64,000 nucleotides of DNA from Lyngbya sp. PCC 8106 (lineage in GTDB: Bacteria; Cyanobacteriota; Cyanobacteriia; Cyanobacteriales; Microcoleaceae), in the NCBI RefSeq assembly GCF_000169095.1, contig NZ_AAVU01000034.1, positions 1-64,000 of the forward strand. The letters are read 5' to 3'. The first letter of the stretch is position 1. Every line of letters starts with the position of its first letter. The notes under the pieces were generated by a model. That model ran no database searches, was not told the DNA's origin, and worked only from the letters and a program-made list of their open reading frames with translations. Below, one piece after another: positions 35,209-43,708 of this stretch. The position numbers and the translations under genes were made by a program.

Positions 35209-37254
35209 ATGAATCAATCATCTTACACCCGTTCTAAAGGTCAAGTTCTACACCGTTTTGAACCCGGAAGTGTAGCCACTATTCCGGTTGGAACAATTGA
35301 AATTAAACGTCATTTTGCGCGTCGAGTTGATAACATTGGGAAAAAATTACAAGATGCTGTTCGCCAAGAAGTTTATCGTTGGGAACATAAAGATGCTCTG
35401 ATGATGAGATTTGAAAATCATACGGCAGAATGTGTTTTTGTAACGACCCAATCAGTTGATGGAAAAAAATTAGAAGTTCGAGAATGTGCAAAGTGCGGAG
35501 CTATCCGTTATCTGAAAAAATGGAGAGACGATAAAGAAGCGCCTTGTCATCGCTGTCAACATCCTACTTTAAATGCAATCCCCTTCGTTTTTGCCCATGC
35601 TGATGGCACAATGATTCAATTAACCCCAGTTGAATGCTCGGAACACGGCTTAGATTACTTAGTTTTAGAAAGAGGAACTCAAAAACGTTGGCGATGTAAA
35701 ATGAGTGGATGTAGTCATGCAGCGACAATTGTCCGTCCTTTGTCCAAAAATTCTCTTATGAAGCGGTCAGATGTGGTGGATTCTGTAGAAAGCAAAACGG
35801 GAAAGCCGCCCAATCAAATGATGACTTTAACAAATGTTTCTGATAATAAGCTTCAGGTGGTTCATTCTATTTCTCGAATTAATCCCACCTCAAATGTTGA
35901 GAAATTTCTCGGTTATCCAGAGTCACTTGAGACTCTTTTAGCCATTCATCTGGGCTACTTTAATGCTCAAAGTCAAAATCTCTCTGAATTTACAGAAATG
36001 ATAGGGGTTGTTGGTCAAGGAACTCAGGAAAACCAAAAAGAATTAAAGCAACTCATTGAAACATTAAAACTAAGTGGCTTAGATGATGCAACAATCCAAA
36101 CCATCTTAGACAACAATAAAAAAGTTAAAGAAAGTGATGCGGGAGGGGCGATTGTTGGCAAGTTAAGACAATCACTCGCGAAAGTTTCTTCAAATGCTAA
36201 GGATATGTTAGGAGATGTTGAGGCGGAAAAAGAGGCACGCGATCGCCGAGAAAGTTTGACAACGGCTCAAGATAATGCTATTAATCTGCGAGAACAACTC
36301 AGTGACTACGCCGTTATTTTGGATCTACAGCGTGAAAGTTTAGATGAGGCTGTCACTCGCCTGGGTAATATTAATTCTCTCTTTTGTAACAATCTTTCCG
36401 ACGCAGGAAACTTGATGAGAAAGAGTCTGGGAATTAATCAGATCACGGTGATTCAAGACTTACCTGTTTTACATATTGCCTACGGCTATACTCGTCTTTC
36501 TCACCAACCAGAGGCGGCGGTTTTATGGGCATTTGACCGAAAAAACTTCGATTTGGCTGGTGATGAACCTGCTGAAAACTGGATACCTATGCCTATTTAT
36601 AAGCTCAAAACCGAGGGACTGTTCTTTCAGTTTGATGCCCAACGCATTGTTAAATGGCTCCATGCGAATAATTTAGCCCCAGATCCAACTACTATCCCCG
36701 AACCGACACTTTGGCTTTTAGAACATCACAGTCGGGTTACAAGCCGTAGCGGTCCCGCTTTTGATGATAATCCTTCTCCAAATTTTTTAATTCCCTGGTT
36801 GGTGAGTTCGGCACTCCACAGCGCCAACCATCTTTTAATTAAAGCGATCGCCGATCAAAGTAGCTTCGGAGAAACGGCTTTGTCCGAGCATCTTTTGCTG
36901 AGTCTCAACCAAACTATCATCTTTGTTAACCGCCTGCAAGAGTTTTCATTAGGAGGCTTGAAAACTTTCTTCGAGCAACGTTTAGACCAAGCTTTCAAAA
37001 GTCTATTGGAAGAGCGTGGTGATTGTATGTTCGATCCCGACTGTGAAGAAAGATTGGGTGGGGCTTGCGCCGGATGCTTACAGTTGCCAGAGGTGGTTTG
37101 CCGTCTTTTCAATAATGCTCTCAGCCGTATTTTACTTTACGGTGGTCAAATTAGTGCGGACATGGAGGGAGTGGAAAAAACGCTTTGGCCCGCTCTATCT
37201 TCTATCGTGGGCAGAGAACAATTCATCGGTTTTTGGGATAGCAACCTGGATTAA
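35209..37254 (+). CDS. drmB: DrmB-like protein (DUF1998) of DISARM
   Basis: The 681-residue product has an N-terminal zinc-binding segment (CAKCGAIRYLKK...CHRC near residues 95-120), a central helical region, and the C-terminal DUF1998-type block with clustered Cys (CMFDPDCEERLGGACAGC near 605-625). It follows DrmA after 23 bp in the same operon, with AGGAAAATCT before the start. In DISARM, DrmA and DrmB are reported to form a complex, so the pairing supports the call. No helicase or nuclease motif is visible. Confidence 0.8.
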   Translation: MNQSSYTRSKGQVLHRFEPGSVATIPVGTIEIKRHFARRVDNIGKKLQDAVRQEVYRWEHKDALMMRFENHTAECVFVTTQSVDGKKLEVRECAKCGAIRYLKKWRDDKEAPCHRCQHPTLNAIPFVFAHADGTMIQLTPVECSEHGLDYLVLERGTQKRWRCKMSGCSHAATIVRPLSKNSLMKRSDVVDSVESKTGKPPNQMMTLTNVSDNKLQVVHSISRINPTSNVEKFLGYPESLETLLAIHLGYFNAQSQNLSEFTEMIGVVGQGTQENQKELKQLIETLKLSGLDDATIQTILDNNKKVKESDAGGAIVGKLRQSLAKVSSNAKDMLGDVEAEKEARDRRESLTTAQDNAINLREQLSDYAVILDLQRESLDEAVTRLGNINSLFCNNLSDAGNLMRKSLGINQITVIQDLPVLHIAYGYTRLSHQPEAAVLWAFDRKNFDLAGDEPAENWIPMPIYKLKTEGLFFQFDAQRIVKWLHANNLAPDPTTIPEPTLWLLEHHSRVTSRSGPAFDDNPSPNFLIPWLVSSALHSANHLLIKAIADQSSFGETALSEHLLLSLNQTIIFVNRLQEFSLGGLKTFFEQRLDQAFKSLLEERGDCMFDPDCEERLGGACAGCLQLPEVVCRLFNNALSRILLYGGQISADMEGVEKTLWPALSSIVGREQFIGFWDSNLD

Positions 37255-37273
37255 AAGTTAAGCAAATCTAGCG

Positions 37274-37315
37274 GGATGACCAAGCCTCAATGGTTATTTT
37301 CTGAATTGGTCATCC
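37274..37315. terminator. Inverted repeat between convergent genes, possible bidirectional terminator
   Basis: GGATGACCAA (37274-37283) and TTGGTCATCC (37306-37315) form a perfect 10-bp inverted repeat with a 22-base loop, placed 20 bp after the drmB stop and 85 bp after the stop of the convergent drmE-like gene. The T run is weak on both sides, so the terminator role is inferred from position. Confidence 0.5.
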
Positions 37316-37400
37316 ACTTTCTATTCAGTCCGGTTTTAACACTCCTGAAAACCAGGTAAAAGCTGTATTTAACTCATTTAGTATCAACTCTTAAAAGCTC

Positions 37401-39929
37401 TCAATCCCAGGAATTAAAAAGACGATTAAAGGGAGATATCGGAGGATTATGAATAAGTTTAGGAGGAGACTGAACAATTAAAAACTGCATGGCTTCTCGC
37501 AGTTCTCCAACGGTGATAGACACTTGCTGATATTGAAATATAATTTCCTCCGGTTTTCGGTTTTTCCATCCTTCTTGAGCGCAAGTTGAAATAATTTGTC
37601 CCAATTGTCTTCGCTTATTTCTCAAGTCGTTTGCTTTTTCCCAAAATTCTTCAAAATTTGAACGAACAAGTGGAGGAATAAACCAAAAGAAATGCTCTTT
37701 TTTTCGGGGAAGGCTCAAAAGATCATTGCCGTTCATCCAGTTGTACTGAATTGTTTCTCTACCAATCGGAAATTCTGTTTCAGCAGTAATGTCTCGACAA
37801 ATATTTTCCATACCTAATTTTTTTACCCGCTGTTTAACTAACTCTCGCCAAGCATTTAGCTGCACACGATAAACGTAGTTGACTGTAGTATCGTCAAGCA
37901 ATCCGGCTTTCTGAGCAAATAACGCATCACGATTCATTCCATCAAACAAAACAACTCTTATGTCAGCACTGAGTTCATTAACAGCTACAATATGAACTTG
38001 TCCTCTGAGTAGTGTTAAAAATTCACTTTGAGGTGGAACTCTGATTTTCCAGCCCTCTTTAAATTTGACCTCATAATATTCTTCTAAGTTTTGATAATTA
38101 TAACTGTCCAGTTCGGAATCATAACTCGTTTGACTTAAACTACAAAATCTTTCTTCAAGTTTGAAAAAATTAATTTGTTTATAGAGTTGAACTGTTCCTT
38201 GAGGGATAACTTTAACGTTAGAAGACTGAGGGCTAAAACCGTAGCATCCTACCGTCTTTTCTTCTGTTAATGCCATCCAGGTTTTTTTATTCCATTTTCT
38301 AGTATCTACTTCCAAATTTATCCACCAACGTTCTGCTTGTCCGGCGAAAACTGACCACAGCAAAACATCTATTTCAGAGAAAAATGTTTTTTGTAATATA
38401 TCCCGATTAGATGCTTTCGGCTGTCCGAGTACAATCAACTTGTCTCCGCCCAAGTTTTCGCCTCTAATTTGACTGAGCGGTAAAACTTTAAAAGAGGAAA
38501 AATAATTTTTTCTTGATTTCAAGAAATATTCGAGAGCATTTGCTTGTGCCGCATGAGTTACACCTATCGTTGTATTTTGGTTGGCAGATTCAACAATTGA
38601 AATAAAGGGATTATGCTTAATTTTTCGCAGTCGGAGTGCTAGTGAAGATAGAACGCTATATAAACGTTGTGCTTCATCGATTTTAGATTGTTGAGTTGCG
38701 AGTTGCAATCGTTTCATGTCACCTTCTATAAATTTTTCCCAAAGCAAGTAAAAGGGCAAAACCGGAGCCGAAAGATGTCGCCAGATTTCCCACCCCGTTC
38801 CCCAAACCCGACGGAGTTCAGACTGTTTAGCGAGACTAACTAACAATTCTGATGATTCGCGAAAAAGGTCAGCAATTTTTTCTTCGTCTTCCGTTTCAAA
38901 ATTAAAAGTTTTAATTATTACTTGAGCTTCTCTGAGAGACTGGTGTTTTCTTTCGATTTTAGAAAAACTTTCCTCTATTGGATGCTGATTTTGACTAGAA
39001 GGATTAAAAAGACGAGGTTCCTTTGGATAGGAACGTAAAGCAAAAAAATCCACAGGCCACAGTAAAATTCCCGAAGAGTTATTATTCTCTTGATAATCGA
39101 GATGTTTCATTGCCCAAGGAGGAACAATACCGATCAAAGGAATTTTCTTTTTCTGACAGAGTTGGGTTAGTTTAAAAGTTTCGTTTCCATATTGATAAGG
39201 AGAACGATGTGTACATCCAGATGGATCATCAATAACTACAAAGGAGCAATATTGAGACTGCTTCAATAATTCAGTTGCTTCCGAAAGCGATCGCACCATA
39301 ACAGCCCTTAGAGTCTTGCTTTTGGATAACTCATCAAACTGATATGCGGGTAAACAAGTGAGTCGATCTCTTATATTGCAGTCAGTATACTCATTATTAA
39401 AATTAAATTCTTTAGTGGTAGTCAGTTTTAAGATTTGACCATTATTTTTAGGGCGAACCCAAATGATAAAACCTCGTTTGGCAAACAAGGATTGATTAAT
39501 TTCAGGATACCTTGCTTCTGGTGGTAGGTGTGTATAGTAGAGGATTGATAAAATACCTAGAGCAACAGGTGATACTGGAAAACTAAATAAAAGCTGATTC
39601 CTTTTATGTAGTGCCAAACTTATTAAATACATCAAGTCTTTTTCCAATCTATGAATGTTAATAGACTTGTTCTTAGACTTTAAACATTCAAGCACATACA
39701 CTAAATATTCTTTATTCTCGGATGTGTAAATTTTATCTCGAAAAATATATGTCCAATTTTCAATAAATTTATCCTTCTCGTTTTCACAAACATTTTCCGA
39801 TAGGTTTGCCGAAGATAAATCATTATTAAACACGGTTTGAAATGAAGAGTCTTTGGCAACTAGAGTCTGATCATCAAGACCAAACATTATACGGTAGTAT
39901 TCTTCGGGAGTTGGAAGCGATTTTGACAT
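37401..39929 (-). CDS. drmE: DrmE-like protein of class 2 DISARM
   Basis: This 842-residue soluble protein contains no strong catalytic motif by eye. Visible blocks are LLFSFPVSPVALGILSI near residue 115, AVMVRSLSEATELL and FVVIDDPSG near 215-240, and a helical region after 340. Its size, its lack of motifs and its position beside the DrmA/DrmB/C5-methylase genes fit DrmE, the uncharacterised class 2 DISARM component. It is convergent with drmB instead of in the same operon, which is unusual. The start ATG at 39929 has GGAGC seven bases upstream. Its upstream DNA carries copy 2 of the 250 bp repeat. Without a database match the family call is moderate. Confidence 0.55.
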   Translation of the reverse strand: MSKSLPTPEEYYRIMFGLDDQTLVAKDSSFQTVFNNDLSSANLSENVCENEKDKFIENWTYIFRDKIYTSENKEYLVYVLECLKSKNKSINIHRLEKDLMYLISLALHKRNQLLFSFPVSPVALGILSILYYTHLPPEARYPEINQSLFAKRGFIIWVRPKNNGQILKLTTTKEFNFNNEYTDCNIRDRLTCLPAYQFDELSKSKTLRAVMVRSLSEATELLKQSQYCSFVVIDDPSGCTHRSPYQYGNETFKLTQLCQKKKIPLIGIVPPWAMKHLDYQENNNSSGILLWPVDFFALRSYPKEPRLFNPSSQNQHPIEESFSKIERKHQSLREAQVIIKTFNFETEDEEKIADLFRESSELLVSLAKQSELRRVWGTGWEIWRHLSAPVLPFYLLWEKFIEGDMKRLQLATQQSKIDEAQRLYSVLSSLALRLRKIKHNPFISIVESANQNTTIGVTHAAQANALEYFLKSRKNYFSSFKVLPLSQIRGENLGGDKLIVLGQPKASNRDILQKTFFSEIDVLLWSVFAGQAERWWINLEVDTRKWNKKTWMALTEEKTVGCYGFSPQSSNVKVIPQGTVQLYKQINFFKLEERFCSLSQTSYDSELDSYNYQNLEEYYEVKFKEGWKIRVPPQSEFLTLLRGQVHIVAVNELSADIRVVLFDGMNRDALFAQKAGLLDDTTVNYVYRVQLNAWRELVKQRVKKLGMENICRDITAETEFPIGRETIQYNWMNGNDLLSLPRKKEHFFWFIPPLVRSNFEEFWEKANDLRNKRRQLGQIISTCAQEGWKNRKPEEIIFQYQQVSITVGELREAMQFLIVQSPPKLIHNPPISPFNRLFNSWD

Positions 39930-40051
39930 TTTACTGCTCCAATTCGTCGCTCATTGGTTAACTCTATATCTTTCTAATTTGAAATTAAAAATCGGGATAC
40001 TGGCAGTACCAATAAACATAAGTTTATTTCAAGATCTACTCTCCATATTAA

Positions 40052-40288
40052 GCTGAAAAACCTTAGATATCAATGAGGCAATTACGGAAATTTGATAATT
40101 TTATGAGAATCAAAAAAAGGATTGTTATCCGTAAAATTACTGAACCGATAGCCCAATCCATGATAGGTTATGAATTACACAAAAATATTGAATAAATAAT
40201 CATTAAATTAATCAAAAATAATTGGAATAATTAACATAAATAATCGGCGATCGCCCACGACTCCAAACCCCTCAATCTAAAGTTCTCC
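40052..40288. repeat. Upstream direct repeat, copy 2
   Basis: This stretch matches 8027-8290 in the same orientation. The inverted pair TTACGGA (40082-40088) / TCCGTAA (40128-40134) has the same 46-bp start-to-start spacing as copy 1. It begins about 123 bp upstream of the drmE-like start, nearly the same distance as copy 1 from the helicase start. It contains a HIP1-like GGCGATCGCC where copy 1 has a palindromic insertion. Confidence 0.8.
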
Positions 40289-40335
40289 ATTTCCGCTTCA
40301 CAGCTTCCAGATTTGATCACTTCCAGGTCATCAGT

Positions 40336-40575
40336 ATGCCAAAACAGCCCTATTTGTTGGCTGATAACTTAACCCATGAATTTCGACCAGACCGCAGGTT
40401 ATTCAAAAATGTACAGTTAAGCCTTGCCAAATGCGATCGCGTGGCACCAGTCTGTGCCAATGGCGTGGGAAAATCGACACTGCCGCAAATTCTGGCCGGA
40501 CAAATCTCGAATCAAGAGTTAATCTACACCTATCAAAATGTGAGGGAATTCATGTCAAATTCTACCCGAACTTAA
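40336..40575 (+). pseudogene. N-terminal fragment of an ABC-F type ATPase
   Basis: The 79-residue frame has the start of an ABC ATPase (LLADNLTHEF...LFKNVQLSLA) and a Walker A-like ANGVGKST followed by LPQILAGQI, as in ABC-F proteins. The expected leading GxNG is changed to ANG, and the frame ends before the signature and Walker B motifs. This is a decayed remnant beside repeat copy 2. Confidence 0.6.
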
Positions 40576-41111
40576 TCCCATATTCTACTTTTGAGGGTGC
40601 GATCGCCGTTTGGCTCATCCAGCTTCTTGTGAGAATTTTATTAATGCAGACAAGTTGAATAAAGTTTTGAAATAAAGACTGAACCCGAAGAAAACTCAAC
40701 GATCACGAAACCGCCATAACAATAGATATATTCATCAAGTTCTCCGAGATATACATACAGCATCACTGGGTTTGAAGAATAGATTGAAAAAATGAGTGAT
40801 TTTTTATTCAAGAATTGACGGGGAAGAATAGCCCATCTGGGTTTGATGCCGAATATACGTATTTATACGGAGAAAAATGCACCTGCATGATTCAAAAAAG
40901 ATCTCAAAGATCAGTAATTTCCACATTGCTATCTGTAGCTTTTCAAGTTTAATCTTGAGAGTAGAGATGCACTCAACCCCGTCAGAGGTCAACAACTCAA
41001 CCCCAAAACGAATTCTCGCGGTTTTTCAAGGTCAACCCCAATTCAGGTAAACATTAAATTGTTTTCGGTCAGTAATCCAATTCTCGGTAAACACGACTAG
41101 GTTTAAAACTC
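40576..41111. other. Gap before the dynamin-like gene
   Basis: No intact gene was recognised in these 536 bp. Two similar short segments lie just before the GTPase gene, CCAATTCAGGTAAACATT (about 41037) and CCAATTCTCGGTAAACACG (about 41072); they may be binding sites or chance. Short reading frames here lack recognisable motifs. Confidence 0.4.
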
Positions 41112-43358
41112 ATGGTACTAGCCGCTCAACTCAACAACGGAGCCACCTTCAGAGCAAATCAAATCATCCAAATTCTTCAGAAACGTCGCCCACTTGCACA
41201 ACGAATTGAACGTGTAGAAAGTAATCTAAAAACTTTATCAGTTGCGCTCAATCAACTTGAAAAGCAACGGGATCAATTACTAACTCGGGTTGATGACTCC
41301 AGTACCGTAGGTAGGCTCAGAGAAATTGATTGTACATCAATTCAAAGAAGCATCACCGATGAGTTATCTGTGCTGAATAATCTCAAAGCAAGATTTTCCC
41401 GCAATACCCTCAACATCGGAGTTGTCGGTCGAGCCAGACAGGGTAAAAGCCGCTTGCTGCAAAGCTTGACAGGGCTTTCGGCTGAGGAAATTCCTGACGG
41501 TGACGACCAACACTGCACAGGCGTTCGCAGCAACATTCATCATAATCCCGATGTAGAAACTTATGGTGAAGTTTTCTTCCATACCGAACGGACTTTTTTG
41601 GATGAAGTCATTACTCCCTATTATGAGCAGCTTCGTCTGGGTTCAAGACCCAACTCTATTCAAGAATTTGCAGATTCTCCATTACCAGAACTCCCTCAAG
41701 AGCTTAAAAACCAAGCTTTAGCATTTGCTAAATATGAGCATCTTCTCAAATATCATCTTTATCTTCCTAAATACTTTAGTTGTCTATCGGAACCTTCTCC
41801 GCGTCGGATTTCGCAACATGAAATTCGAGAATATGTTGCTCAAGATACAATAGACAGGCGGCGAATTTATTTTAAATATCTGGCCGTTCGAGAAGTTAAA
41901 ATTGTTTGTCCGTTTCCCAACCCAGATATCGGACAAATTGCGTTAGTAGATATGCCCGGTTTGGGAGATACGGGCATTGGTGACACCGAACGCATGATTA
42001 AAACTTTAGGACAGGATATTGATGCGGTTTTGTTCGTGCGAATGCCCAAATCTACGGGGGATTTTTGGGCGAAAGAAGATGTAGAACTTTATGATATGGC
42101 GAATACGGCTTTAACTGATTTGCCGATTCGTGAATGGTCTTTCATGGTGCTAAATCATGTTAAGAGTTCAGGAATTACTGATAATTACAAGAATTGTCAA
42201 AGTTTGGCGGAAGCCATTCAGGATAAACACATCAATGTTCAGGATGTGATTATTGCTGATTGTGCGGATGCTCAAGAATCAAAAACTGCAATTTTAGACC
42301 GATTTTTAAGTTATTTAACCCAAAGAATCGAAGTTTTAGATCGTCAATATGCTTCGGCTTGTCAAGAGCGAATCGCTCAAATTCAAAGAAGTCTCAATAT
42401 CGAACTCAACAAAGCTCAACAGGCTTGGAAAGTCAGTTCAAGTAATGACTGGTTTCCCGAGTTCTTAAAACTGTTTGGAAGTTTGTGGAAAAATTTAACT
42501 CAAGAACTAGAAAAACTGCTCTCATCAATGATTTCTGAGCGGGATACTGATGATGCCAATTTTAAAACTGCGGTTGATGCGGCGATTAAAAATTGTCGTT
42601 CTAAGCCGGGGATTCCAAGTTTGGCAGAGATTGAGCAAAAAAATTATGCTGCGGGTGCTTACCAAAGTGCTTATGCAGAATGTTTACATGAAGTTCGGAC
42701 TCATTTATCAAAGCAATTCTTGGATTTAGATGATGCTTTGAAGCACTCTCTCGAAACGGCTAAATCTCGTGTGGTTCAGATTTTAATTAGCAAAGGTAAG
42801 TTAGGAAAATTAGCTGAGGATTGTCAAGGAAGCGAGTTTTTGAAAGTGATCGCTGTAAAGATTCCAGACAATTTAGAGGGACTGCGGTTAGGATTTGAAA
42901 CTCTAGCCACTTTTGATTTACAGTATCGCGGATTAATTCAACATCGAATTCGCAAGTATTTAGATGTGTTAACGCCCAATCGAACTAAATATAAATTGGA
43001 TGATTTTTGGACGCAAGCAATTCCTATCGGGGTAATGAGTTCTACTGAGAAAATCCGAGATAATTTGCAGAAAGCACAAGCGGAGGCGGTGAATAACTGT
43101 GAAAAAGAGCTAAAAACTCTTTTGAAAGAGCCAAGCCAAGCGGGTTTTGCAATTGTTGAGGAGTTTGTAGATCGGGTGTTACGGGCTGAAGGTGTTAAAG
43201 ATGAATGGCAAATTTTCTTACAAGAAGTTGCTTCTGATATCTGGCCTGATGAATTTGGTTCGGTGTTAGAATTAACTCAATTCAGACGAGATTGGATGCA
43301 GGTTGTTGAACAAGTAGAACGCAGCAATCAAACGGAAGCTTTGAGTTTATTGCGGTAA
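41112..43358 (+). CDS. Dynamin-like GTPase 2, 748 aa
   Basis: This is a large P-loop GTPase of dynamin-like type. G1 GRARQGKSRL lies near residue 104, G3 DMPGLGDTGIGDTE near 280 and a NHVKSS segment near 350 is in the G4 position (NHxK in place of NKxD). An N-terminal coiled coil (about 20-70) and long helical C-terminal regions (about 415-740) resemble dynamin stalks. It is not closely similar to the zinc-ribbon GTPase at 24710-27148 and lacks the zinc ribbon. It is a single gene between the DISARM set and the STAND gene and ends at a clear terminator. Bacterial dynamins can protect against phage by stabilising membranes; a defence role here is inference. Confidence 0.75.
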   Translation: MVLAAQLNNGATFRANQIIQILQKRRPLAQRIERVESNLKTLSVALNQLEKQRDQLLTRVDDSSTVGRLREIDCTSIQRSITDELSVLNNLKARFSRNTLNIGVVGRARQGKSRLLQSLTGLSAEEIPDGDDQHCTGVRSNIHHNPDVETYGEVFFHTERTFLDEVITPYYEQLRLGSRPNSIQEFADSPLPELPQELKNQALAFAKYEHLLKYHLYLPKYFSCLSEPSPRRISQHEIREYVAQDTIDRRRIYFKYLAVREVKIVCPFPNPDIGQIALVDMPGLGDTGIGDTERMIKTLGQDIDAVLFVRMPKSTGDFWAKEDVELYDMANTALTDLPIREWSFMVLNHVKSSGITDNYKNCQSLAEAIQDKHINVQDVIIADCADAQESKTAILDRFLSYLTQRIEVLDRQYASACQERIAQIQRSLNIELNKAQQAWKVSSSNDWFPEFLKLFGSLWKNLTQELEKLLSSMISERDTDDANFKTAVDAAIKNCRSKPGIPSLAEIEQKNYAAGAYQSAYAECLHEVRTHLSKQFLDLDDALKHSLETAKSRVVQILISKGKLGKLAEDCQGSEFLKVIAVKIPDNLEGLRLGFETLATFDLQYRGLIQHRIRKYLDVLTPNRTKYKLDDFWTQAIPIGVMSSTEKIRDNLQKAQAEAVNNCEKELKTLLKEPSQAGFAIVEEFVDRVLRAEGVKDEWQIFLQEVASDIWPDEFGSVLELTQFRRDWMQVVEQVERSNQTEALSLLR

Positions 43359-43417
43359 TTTTAACAGTTGATACTCCCGAAAATCTACACACCTAATTGA
43401 AGACTTTAACTCGATTG

Positions 43418-43447
43418 GCGATACAAAATAGTATCGCTATTTTTTTC
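43418..43447 (+). terminator. Rho-independent terminator of the dynamin-like gene
   Basis: GCGATAC (43418-43424), loop AAAATA and GTATCGC (43431-43437) form a 7-bp stem followed by TATTTTTTTC. It lies 60 bp after the stop at 43358. Confidence 0.7.
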
Positions 43448-43632
43448 TTTTTGAGGCGGAAGCTTGGCGTGGTTGAGCCGGATCGATTTATTTTTATCCC
43501 CCTAATTTCTCTTGAATTTATAGAAAAAATTAGAGGTAACGTTGCAGCATCTCTATGCAAGAGATAAAATTATAAAAATTTTCTTTTAAAAGCGGTATTG
43601 AACACCTTGATTTTTAGATCAAAGCCCTTTTG

Positions 43633-43661
43633 TTGACTTTTTAATCTTTCCGTATTATAAT
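43633..43661 (+). promoter_or_regulatory. Strong sigma70-type promoter of the STAND gene
   Basis: TTGACT (43633-43638), a 17-base spacer and a perfect TATAAT (43656-43661) lie 47 bp upstream of the ATG at 43709. This is the best promoter match in the window. The rest of the 344-bp gap (43359-43702) holds only the terminator. Confidence 0.75.
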
Positions 43662-43708
43662 GAATACTCTTAACAAAAAATGCCAGTATTTTTGAGGAAG
43701 AGTTGGGC

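Noticed and set aside
40680..40800. Possible transposase remnant (basic, Arg/Asn-rich translation)
   Set aside because: The similarity to an OrfB-like segment was too short and vague to support.
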